Positions 1 through 5,069 of a DNA stretch of 5,069 nucleotides are shown here, one piece after another. Both the position numbers and the translations under genes were made by a program. Origin of the DNA: an uncultured Spirochaetales bacterium (lineage in GTDB: Bacteria > Spirochaetota > Spirochaetia > Sphaerochaetales > Sphaerochaetaceae); NCBI GenBank assembly GCA_934276695.1, contig CAKQTF010000104.1:1-5069 (forward strand). The letters run 5' to 3'. Positions within the stretch are counted from its first letter, which is position 1, and each line of letters starts with the position of its first letter. The notes under the pieces are model-generated. The model searched no databases, was not told the DNA's origin, and was given only the letters and a program-made list of their open reading frames with translations.

Positions 1-11
1 TTGAATAACAG

Positions 12-29
12 TTGCATAAATTTGCATAA
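12..29. repeat. Tandem TTGCATAA direct repeat, 10-base period
   Basis: The octamer TTGCATAA occurs at 12-19 and again at 22-29, so the copies are exactly one helical turn apart. The block is AT-rich and lies just past the stop codon of the minus-strand DUF2786 gene. Two same-face copies are what an operator or an activator site would look like, and the second copy ends in CATAAT, which resembles a -10 box on the plus strand. It could equally be chance in AT-rich intergenic DNA. The repeat itself is seen directly; any regulatory role is inference. Confidence 0.35.
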
Positions 30-63
30 TCAGTGGAGAAAAATGTTTCTATATGCAGTTTTT

Positions 64-1116
64 TTACTGTTTCCCTTTAAGTTTCTTCTGCTGTATCCTC
101 TTAGGCATATCCAGTCCTGATGCGAAGCTTCCTCCTAGCTGCATGCTTTTCCTGTCTGAAAGATGAGAGCTTCGCCGTTCGGTCCGCAGCTTTGCATTCC
201 TGAAGACAAGCTTCTCTGCAAGTTCCCTGTTCTTCCTGTTGAGCTGCATGACTGCTCTGCTGTCTGCTGAAGCTGTGCTTGATATCTTCTCCATGAGCCC
301 CGAGCATGCTCCGTATATGAAATCAGTGCGTGTGATTCTCTGGCCTTCCTTCCGTAGCCTTCTGATCTCGCTGTCTATTGCGCTGTTGAGATATCCATAT
401 AGATATATGGCCAGCTCAATCTCTTCCAGGCTGCCATATGCCCTTACAGCAGAGCCTGTGCCCTCATGGCTTCTTACAAGGAAGACCCCTGTCGCCTTTT
501 CAGTAAGGTTCAGCAGGTATGAGGCTCCTGAGCTGATCCTCCCTGCTTCCTCCAGCACTGCGAAGTATATCCTGCTGCTATCTGTGCTCTCTCCCATACC
601 ATCTTCTGGATTCTCAGCCATCAGCCGCTGGGCCATTTCCACAGCTGTTGCAGCTTCTTCCCTGAAAGGGGATGAGGAGAGCGCAAGAAGCTTCCTTATC
701 TTATCCTTCTTATGGTCCCTCTGCTCTATTCTCTCTGAGATGCGGGCCATATCGAAGCCTTCTTCGACTCCCAGGAATGCACAGCAGCTATGAAAGCGTG
801 CCCCGTGCCCGCTGCATTCTCCGAAGGCTGCTCTCTCAAGCGCATGCGCAAGCTCATGCAGGAATATGTTCTTCACATAGCTGAACGGTATGTCCCTATC
901 TGCAAGCCTGTCGCTCAGCACAATTGCGCCTGTCTCTTCCATGAAGATCCCAAGGGCCCTCCCTGGCAGGCCTGGTGCAAATAGAATGGCAGAGTAGAGC
1001 GGCCGCGTCAGTCTGAATTCCTTATGTGCTTTCCATTCAATTGCACGGCATTCATCTTTAAGCTGCCTCGTGATTTCCTCTTCCCTGTCGCCGGTTACCT
1101 CAATTGCTCTGTTCAT
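64..1116 (-). CDS. SprT-like zinc-motif / DUF2786 domain protein
   Basis: Predicted 350-residue soluble protein of unknown function. Residues 87-92 read HELAHA, the HExxH zinc-metallopeptidase signature (H87, E88, H91). H104 in HGARF fits the third ligand in the HGxxF arrangement of SprT-like proteins. Residues 139-173 (KIRKLLALSSS, then an Ala/Glu-rich helix with AQRLMAEN) match the DUF2786 pattern. Residues about 183-278 form a mixed alpha/beta region like the one following DUF2786 in phage and bacterial relatives. The last 55 or so residues are rich in Lys and Arg, suggesting nucleic-acid contact. No signal peptide is seen, so it is probably cytosolic. The frame stays open to an ATG at 1182 (372 residues), but that start would overlap the divergent neighbour. 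The ATG at 1116 is preferred, although neither has a Shine-Dalgarno sequence. Peptidase activity and substrate are inferred only from motifs; DNA-protein crosslink repair, as for SPRTN, is a speculative analogy. Confidence 0.85.
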   Translation of the reverse strand: MNRAIEVTGDREEEITRQLKDECRAIEWKAHKEFRLTRPLYSAILFAPGLPGRALGIFMEETGAIVLSDRLADRDIPFSYVKNIFLHELAHALERAAFGECSGHGARFHSCCAFLGVEEGFDMARISERIEQRDHKKDKIRKLLALSSSPFREEAATAVEMAQRLMAENPEDGMGESTDSSRIYFAVLEEAGRISSGASYLLNLTEKATGVFLVRSHEGTGSAVRAYGSLEEIELAIYLYGYLNSAIDSEIRRLRKEGQRITRTDFIYGACSGLMEKISSTASADSRAVMQLNRKNRELAEKLVFRNAKLRTERRSSHLSDRKSMQLGGSFASGLDMPKRIQQKKLKGKQ

Positions 1117-1161
1117 GGTCAGATAGTAGACTAATGAAGGAAAAATAAGTATATCAACAGT
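1117..1161. promoter_or_regulatory. Short divergent intergenic region with possible promoters
   Basis: This 45-base AT-rich gap separates two divergently read genes and should hold both promoters unless they lie inside the coding regions. On the plus strand TAGACT (1127-1132), a 17-base spacer and TATATC (1150-1155) match the sigma-70 consensus at 4 of 6 positions in each box. On the minus strand TACTAT (1123-1128 complement) lies six bases before the preferred ATG, without a good -35 box. In both directions the -10-like hexamer ends six bases before the ATG, which would place transcription starts at or next to the start codons. A GAAGGA at 1136-1141 is about 20 bases from the plus-strand ATG, too far for a normal ribosome binding site. 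The matches are weak. Confidence 0.3.
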
Positions 1162-1710
1162 ATGTTTTCCTATGATTTTCATGAAAGGAAGGCAGGTTCA
1201 AGGGCTGTTTATGGGCCTTCCTGGATTCTTAAGGGACTCTCTGCTTTCTTCCTTATCCCGATTGCAGTAGGACTCTGCATCTCGATTGATGAGCATACGC
1301 TCGATGCAGCCTCTGCTGTGCCATGCATAGTCTTCCTGCTCCTTGTCATGACACTGCTGTTTCGTGATAGCTGGATATTCGACAATGAGAAGAGGACTGC
1401 TGAATCTGTATTCGGATTCGGTCCGTTTGTCAGAAGGGAATCATTTCCGTATGAGAGCATAGAGAGGATAGAGGTCACTCACTTCATCAAGGGGATCCCG
1501 GAGTATTCGCAGAACCAGAAGCCGTCATGGCGCCATAAGGCACAGGTCGTGCTTGCTTTAAGGCTTGGTCCTGATGATAGGAAGACCATTGAGATAATGG
1601 GCGAGAGGAAGAGTGCAGGGAAGCTGGAGCGCAATGCTTCATGGCTTGCCGGCTTCACAGGGCTCTCTCTATATGTAGATAGGCCACGGGATGCAAGAGT
1701 AGGCAGATGA
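1162..1710 (+). CDS. Small membrane protein with C-terminal PH-like region, function unknown
   Basis: Predicted 182-residue protein with no family I can name with certainty. Two hydrophobic segments, about residues 24-41 and 50-67, are joined by a short acidic loop (SIDEHTLD), suggesting a hairpin in the inner membrane with both ends in the cytosol. After an Arg-Asp pair, residues 71-172 look like alternating beta-strands: WIFDNEKRTAE, a VFGFGPF turn, the FPYESIERIEVTHF strand, VVLALRLG and KTIEIMG, then an amphipathic helix (KLERNASWLAGFTGL). That order, two membrane helices followed by a strand-rich domain with a closing helix, resembles bacterial PH-like (bPH2/YdbT type) or DUF2244-like small membrane proteins. 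The tail is basic. ATG 1162 is the only usable start, because an in-frame stop lies at 1135-1137 and no other start codon follows it. No ribosome binding site is seen. It is transcribed divergently from the DUF2786 gene and ends just before a hairpin terminator. Its reality rests on length and plausible protein features, not on a confident homologue. Confidence 0.65.
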   Translation: MFSYDFHERKAGSRAVYGPSWILKGLSAFFLIPIAVGLCISIDEHTLDAASAVPCIVFLLLVMTLLFRDSWIFDNEKRTAESVFGFGPFVRRESFPYESIERIEVTHFIKGIPEYSQNQKPSWRHKAQVVLALRLGPDDRKTIEIMGERKSAGKLERNASWLAGFTGLSLYVDRPRDARVGR

Positions 1711-1714
1711 AAGA

Positions 1715-1738
1715 GATAGCTGCCATCTGGCAGCTATC
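1715..1738. terminator. Perfect hairpin between convergent genes
   Basis: GATAGCTGCC at 1715-1724 and GGCAGCTATC at 1729-1738 are exact reverse complements around an ATCT loop, giving a 10-bp stem. It begins four bases after the stop codon of the plus-strand membrane protein gene and lies 11 bases past the stop of the minus-strand oppF-like gene, the usual place for a shared bidirectional terminator. Neither side has a clean U-tract: the plus strand continues GTGATCAGG, and the minus strand continues TCTTTCATC, which is mildly T-rich. It may therefore work better for the minus-strand operon, or act mainly as an mRNA 3'-end stabiliser. Confidence 0.75.
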
Positions 1739-1749
1739 GTGATCAGGTG

Positions 1750-2775
1750 TTATTCATGCTTCTCTTTGTCATAGAGCCAGCATGCGACCTCATGGCCTTC
1801 GCCTGTCCTGAACATCGGCGGGATATGGCATGAGCAGTATTCCATCTTCTTCGGGCATCTGTCGTAGAAATAGCATCCAGTCCTTTCCTTGTCAGGAGAT
1901 GGGACATCACCCTCAAGCACTATCCTCTTCCTGTTCCTCTCCAGCTCAGGATCTGGGATCGGCGCTGCCGATAGAAGCGCTTCAGTATATGGATGGAGCG
2001 GCTTCTCGTAGAGCTCCAGCGCATCTGAAATCTCCATTATCCTGCCAAGGTACATGACGATTATCCTGTCTGATATATGCTGGATGACAGCAAGGTCATG
2101 CGCAATGAATAGGAATGTGATCTTCATTTCCTTCTGCAGATCTGATATGAGATTGAGGATCTGTGCCTGGATTGAGACATCAAGAGCGGAAACCGGCTCA
2201 TCAGCAAGTATTATCCTCGGTGAGAGCGCAAGTGCCCTTGCAATTCCGACCCTCTGCTTCTGTCCGCCTGAGAACTCATGCGGATAGCGGTTCTTGAATG
2301 CCTTATTGAGCCCGACCTTCTCCATGAGCTCTTCGACTTTGTTATCGATCTCCTCACGGCTCATCTTATGATCCATAAGGCCCCTTGCATTATATATCTC
2401 AAGCGGTTCGGCTATGATGTTCGCAACCGTCATCCTTGGATCAAGCGATGAATATGGATCCTGGAATATCATCTGGATATTCCGTCTCTCTTTCAGCAGT
2501 GTCTTCTTGTCAGCAGTGCATAGGTCGATGCCTTCGAATTCGACTTTTCCAGCTGTCGGCTTATAAAGCTGCGCAATTGATCTGACTGTCGTGCTCTTTC
2601 CGCATCCTGATTCCCCGACGATGCCGAGGATCTCTCCCTCATATACATCAAATGAGATACCGTCAACAGCCCTGATTGCGCCTGTCTGCTTCTTGAACAG
2701 GCCTCCGTTATCAATAGGGAAGTGCTGCTTGAGATTCTCAACCCTGAGTATTACCTTCTTCTCTTCATTCCTCAT
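1750..2775 (-). CDS. oppF: Oligopeptide/dipeptide ABC transporter ATP-binding protein (OppF type)
   Basis: One of the two nucleotide-binding subunits that power peptide import, on the cytosolic face of the membrane. All 341 residues appear intact. Walker A is GESGCGKST (54-62, K60), the Q-loop glutamine is Q105 in FQDPYSSLDP, the ABC signature is FSGGQKQR (168-175), Walker B is IILADEP (188-194, D192 and E193), the D-loop is SALD (196-199) and the switch histidine is H226. The C-terminal HPYTEALLSA (261-270) is the oligo_HPY region that marks Opp/Dpp ATPases. Cysteines C301, C307, C314, C316 and C332 follow the GCxFxxRC...ACW pattern linked to an iron-sulfur cluster in some Dpp/Opp ATPases. 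The SSLDPRM wording after the Q-loop and the position last in the operon favour OppF/DppF over OppD. The ATG overlaps the end of the upstream ATPase gene by 11 bases, which suggests translational coupling. Substrate class within peptides (or nickel, or glycans) cannot be read from this subunit. Confidence 0.95.
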   Translation of the reverse strand: MRNEEKKVILRVENLKQHFPIDNGGLFKKQTGAIRAVDGISFDVYEGEILGIVGESGCGKSTTVRSIAQLYKPTAGKVEFEGIDLCTADKKTLLKERRNIQMIFQDPYSSLDPRMTVANIIAEPLEIYNARGLMDHKMSREEIDNKVEELMEKVGLNKAFKNRYPHEFSGGQKQRVGIARALALSPRIILADEPVSALDVSIQAQILNLISDLQKEMKITFLFIAHDLAVIQHISDRIIVMYLGRIMEISDALELYEKPLHPYTEALLSAAPIPDPELERNRKRIVLEGDVPSPDKERTGCYFYDRCPKKMEYCSCHIPPMFRTGEGHEVACWLYDKEKHE

Positions 2776-3802
2776 CAGCTGCCTCCTTCAGAGCCTCTGC
2801 GATCTCTTCCTCACTGGCGTACAGCCAGCATGCTACTTCGTGGTCCTCATCTATCTTCTTTGTCGGTGGATAGCACTTATGGCACACGCTGATATCCTTG
2901 TGGCACCTTGGATGGAATGGACAGCATGGCGGCAGGTCTATGACATTAGGCGGCTGTCCCTCAATTGAGAAAAGCCTCTCAGCCTTTGATGATGCATCGA
3001 GCTTCGGCACTGATGCGATCAGCCCGGATGTATAAGGATGCATCGGATTCCTGAAGAGCTTATCTGTAGGAGCCTTCTCCACAATACGCCCTGCATACAT
3101 GACGCATACATTATCGCACATGCCTGCAACGACTCCGAGGTCATGTGTGATCAGGATGACAGCTGTATTGAATTTCTCGTTCATCTTCTGGATCAGCTCC
3201 AGGATCTGGGCCTGTATCGTGACATCAAGAGCTGTTGTGGGCTCATCTGCGATCAGAAGGTCAGCGTTGCATGAGAGTGCCATTGCGATCATGACCCTCT
3301 GCCTCATTCCGCCTGAGAACTGATGGGGATAGCAGTCTATCCTCTTCTCTGCAGAAGGGATGCCGACCTCTTTAAGCATATTGATGGCCTTTTCCCTCGC
3401 TTCCTTCTTCGTGACATCCTGATGCAGCATTATTGTCTCGATCATCTGTGTGGATATGCGGAGGAAAGGGTTAAGTGATGTCATAGGATCCTGGAAGATC
3501 ATGCTTATCTTATTGCCTCTGATATCCCTGAGCTCCTTCTCGCTCATCTTCAGGATGTCCTTTCCCTCGTATATGACCTCGCCTCCGACTGTCTTTCCTG
3601 GAGGAGATGGCACAAGGCGCATGATTGATAAGTTTGTCACGCTCTTTCCGCATCCTGATTCGCCGACAAGGCCGACCGTCTCTCCTCTATGGACGTCAAA
3701 CGATACTCCATCAACTGCCTTCACTATTCCTGCATCTGTCTTGAAGTATGTCTTAAGCCCATTTACCTCAAGTATCTTATTGCTATCATTGAATTCTTTC
3801 AT
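2765..3802 (-). CDS. oppD: Oligopeptide/dipeptide ABC transporter ATP-binding protein (OppD type)
   Basis: The second nucleotide-binding subunit, expected to pair with the OppF-type protein encoded directly downstream. The 345-residue length is normal for the family. Walker A is GESGCGKSV (47-55, K53), the Q-loop glutamine is Q104 in FQDPMTSLNPF, the signature is FSGGMRQR (162-169), Walker B is LLIADEP (182-188, D186 and E187), the D-loop is TALD (190-193) and the switch histidine is H220. The FQDPMTSLNP and SGGMRQRVMIAMAL wording is typical of OppD/DppD. HPYTSGL (255-261) begins the oligo_HPY region, followed by a cysteine cluster (C293, C294, C300, C307, C310, C325) ending in ACWLY. An acidic 18-residue tail (YASEEEIAEAL...) follows. 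The start at 3802 is supported by AAGGAG five bases upstream. Only nine bases separate it from the permease stop codon, so the genes are certainly co-transcribed. The exact peptide specificity is set by the missing binding protein. Confidence 0.95.
   Translation of the reverse strand: MKEFNDSNKILEVNGLKTYFKTDAGIVKAVDGVSFDVHRGETVGLVGESGCGKSVTNLSIMRLVPSPPGKTVGGEVIYEGKDILKMSEKELRDIRGNKISMIFQDPMTSLNPFLRISTQMIETIMLHQDVTKKEAREKAINMLKEVGIPSAEKRIDCYPHQFSGGMRQRVMIAMALSCNADLLIADEPTTALDVTIQAQILELIQKMNEKFNTAVILITHDLGVVAGMCDNVCVMYAGRIVEKAPTDKLFRNPMHPYTSGLIASVPKLDASSKAERLFSIEGQPPNVIDLPPCCPFHPRCHKDISVCHKCYPPTKKIDEDHEVACWLYASEEEIAEALKEAADEE
2782..2788 (-). promoter_or_regulatory. Ribosome binding site of oppF, inside oppD
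   Basis: Read on the minus strand this is AAGGAGG, a near-perfect Shine-Dalgarno sequence, six bases before the oppF ATG at 2775. It lies within the last codons of oppD, so ribosomes finishing oppD pass directly over it. It fixes the oppF start and supports the 11-base overlap of the two genes as real. Confidence 0.85.
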
Positions 3803-3807
3803 ATCGG

Positions 3808-3813
3808 CTCCTT
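3808..3813 (-). promoter_or_regulatory. Ribosome binding site of oppD, overlapping the oppC stop
   Basis: On the minus strand AAGGAG lies five bases before the oppD ATG at 3802. Its first two bases are also the last two of the TAA stop codon of the upstream permease gene, so termination and re-initiation occur at the same spot. This fixes the oppD start. Confidence 0.85.
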
Positions 3814-5069
3814 ATAGCTGGTTCTTCGACTGCGGGTCGAATGCATCTCTCAGTCCATCGCCAAAGAAGTTCATTGAGAAAAGGAAGAGGATCATCGTTA
3901 TCGAAGGGAAGATCAGCTTCCATGGATAGAGTGTCATTGAATTGACAGCATCTCCGATCAGCGAGCCCCATGATGCATATGGAGCCTGGACGCCGAGGCC
4001 AAGGAAGGACAGGAATGATTCCTGCATTATGAAATTAGGTATTCTGATTGTTGAGTATACGATTATTATCGAAAGCGAGTTAGGGATCATGTGCTTTGCG
4101 ATGATCCTGAATGTCGATGCTCCCATCGACCTTGCTGCCTCAACATATTCCTGGTTCTTGAGGCTCATTATCTGGCCTCTAACCATTCTCGCGATTGTGA
4201 GCCATGAGATCAGCGACAGCGCAACGAAAAGATTCGATATCTTCCTTCCCCAGATTGCCATGAAGATGATTACGAGAAGCATATACGGAAGGCCATACAT
4301 GACATCTACGAATCTCATGAGATAATAATCAATCCTGCCTCCGCAGTAGCCTGCGATAGAGCCGACGAGGATTCCGATCAGGATTGATGTTATTGTCCCG
4401 ATAAGGCCTATTGATATTGATACTCTTCCACCATACACGATTCTTGAGAGCAGGTCTCTGCCAAGATAGTCTGTACCGAATATATACCTTCTGTCATGGG
4501 TCCTGCTTGCCTTTATGTCAGCAGTCAGCCCGTTTGCCATCGAGATCTCCTCTTTGACAGGGAATGAGAGCTCAGGGTTGTTCTTGATCTCTTCCTTGAT
4601 ATGCTTCAGGGCATCCTTGTTCACCTGTGCAGAGATCTTGCCATAGAGGTTCTCCTTCACAAGATTGCTGTAATCCTTCTCTGAATATCCATCAAGCTCA
4701 TCTGCTGCCTGGCTGTTTATCTCGTCCTGTGTAAGGACGCCTTCGCTGTCATTGTTCTTTATAGTGTTCTTTATTGAAGAGAGAAGCTCATTCCTGACAG
4801 TGCTCTGGATCTTGTCTTTATCTGCATTTATCATTGCTGCATACACTGTAAGCAGCTCTTCTGCAGTCGCTTTCTTCAGGTTTGTCTTCTTTCCGTTGAT
4901 ATCACCGTATATCTTATAGACAGTGATCATCACATCGGTATCGATCTTGTTTATAACCCTGTCGATTGATTTCTGCTCAGATGCAGAGAGTGTGAGTGTG
5001 CCATTTGCCAGCGATTCCATCCCTCTCTCGTAAAGCAGATCCCAGGCTTTGTTGGTATCGTCATTCATT
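3812..5069 (-). CDS. oppC: Oligopeptide/dipeptide ABC transporter permease (OppC type), 5' end cut by window, large N-terminal insert
   Basis: One of two inner-membrane permease subunits of a peptide importer. The visible 418 residues, counted from a Met at 5068, contain the conserved FGTDYLGRDLLSR motif (197-209). The BPD_transp_1 membrane domain follows, with hydrophobic segments near 214-240, 248-272, 277-293, 331-352 and 385-402. The EAA loop that contacts the ATPases is EYVEAARSMGA (307-317) with IPN at 328-330. QESFLSFLGLG (349-359), ASWGSLIGDA (365-374) and a closing GDGLRDAFDP (403-412) are OppC/DppC hallmarks. OppC proteins normally start with a cytosolic stretch and one membrane helix before FGTD. 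That helix is absent here, so the Met at the window edge is probably internal and the gene continues to the right. Residues 1 to about 190 are hydrophilic, charged and helix-rich, far longer than the usual loop, and should face the outside of the membrane. The downstream oppD starts nine bases after the stop. Confidence 0.92.
   Translation of the reverse strand, partial: MNDDTNKAWDLLYERGMESLANGTLTLSASEQKSIDRVINKIDTDVMITVYKIYGDINGKKTNLKKATAEELLTVYAAMINADKDKIQSTVRNELLSSIKNTIKNNDSEGVLTQDEINSQAADELDGYSEKDYSNLVKENLYGKISAQVNKDALKHIKEEIKNNPELSFPVKEEISMANGLTADIKASRTHDRRYIFGTDYLGRDLLSRIVYGGRVSISIGLIGTITSILIGILVGSIAGYCGGRIDYYLMRFVDVMYGLPYMLLVIIFMAIWGRKISNLFVALSLISWLTIARMVRGQIMSLKNQEYVEAARSMGASTFRIIAKHMIPNSLSIIIVYSTIRIPNFIMQESFLSFLGLGVQAPYASWGSLIGDAVNSMTLYPWKLIFPSITMILFLFSMNFFGDGLRDAFDPQSKNQL

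Noticed and set aside
39..63. Possible terminator for the DUF2786 gene (AGAAA/TTTCT pairing on the minus strand)
   Set aside because: The stem is only five AT-rich pairs and no stable hairpin with a T-run follows the stop codon.
239..793. Plus-strand open frame of 184 codons opposite the DUF2786 gene
   Set aside because: It is Ser/Leu/Pro-rich with no recognisable domain and lies wholly antisense to a gene with clear motifs, so it is a shadow frame.
1117..1182. N-terminal extension of the DUF2786 protein to an ATG at 1182
   Set aside because: It would overlap the divergent gene, adds 22 residues without a known motif and has no better ribosome binding site, so the ATG at 1116 is preferred, though not proven.
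2591..2968. Plus-strand open frame of 125 codons across the oppF/oppD junction
   Set aside because: It is antisense to two intact ATPase genes, its first part mirrors the Walker A region, and a similar peptide appears opposite the other Walker A near 3660, as expected of complement artefacts.
3450..3929. Plus-strand open frame of 159 codons opposite oppD and the end of oppC
   Set aside because: It crosses the boundary of two real genes on the other strand and shows no domain or ribosome binding site.
3942..4325. Plus-strand open frame of 127 codons opposite the oppC membrane region
   Set aside because: It is hydrophobic only because it complements membrane-helix codons, and there is no independent evidence for a gene.
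1..5069. CRISPR arrays, tRNA or rRNA genes, insertion sequences, attachment sites
   Set aside because: I saw no spaced repeats, cloverleaf-like segments, transposase motifs or long terminal inverted repeats anywhere in the window.

Overview
The window shows two unrelated gene groups in a bacterium of moderate GC content. The tetrapeptide-like Opp/Dpp transporter genes, tight spacing and AAGGAG-type ribosome binding sites are clearly bacterial. Lysine is often AAG and arginine often AGG. A host-associated spirochaete or a Firmicute would fit, but nothing here (no rRNA, no lineage marker) settles the taxonomy, so this is a weak inference.

Left part (about 64-1710): two divergent genes. On the minus strand is a 350-residue protein that joins an N-terminal SprT-like zinc-metallopeptidase motif (HELAHA plus HGxxF) to a DUF2786 segment and a long basic tail. 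On the plus strand is a 182-residue protein with two membrane segments and a beta-rich, possibly PH-like, cytosolic part. With the preferred starts only 45 bases separate them, and neither start has a Shine-Dalgarno sequence. Further left, positions 1-63 hold a tandem TTGCATAA repeat and an arguable promoter-like signal.

Middle (1711-1749): a perfect 10-bp inverted repeat with a 4-base loop sits between the ends of two convergent transcription units and probably terminates one or both.

Right part (1750-5069): a minus-strand oligopeptide/dipeptide ABC transporter operon, read as permease (oppC-like, 5' end outside the window), ATPase (oppD-like) and ATPase (oppF-like). The genes are nearly fused: 9 bases between the first two and an 11-base overlap between the next two, each with a strong ribosome binding site. 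The partner permease (oppB) and the substrate-binding protein (oppA) are not in the window and may lie beyond position 5069. Together the products would form the inner-membrane importer: two permeases make the channel, the two ATPases drive it, and a binding protein delivers peptides.

The most unusual feature is in the permease. About 190 hydrophilic, helix-rich residues precede the conserved FGTDxLGRD motif, where family members normally have a short loop after the first membrane helix. This stretch includes a 12-residue segment resembling an EF-hand calcium loop. No clearly new multi-gene system is visible.
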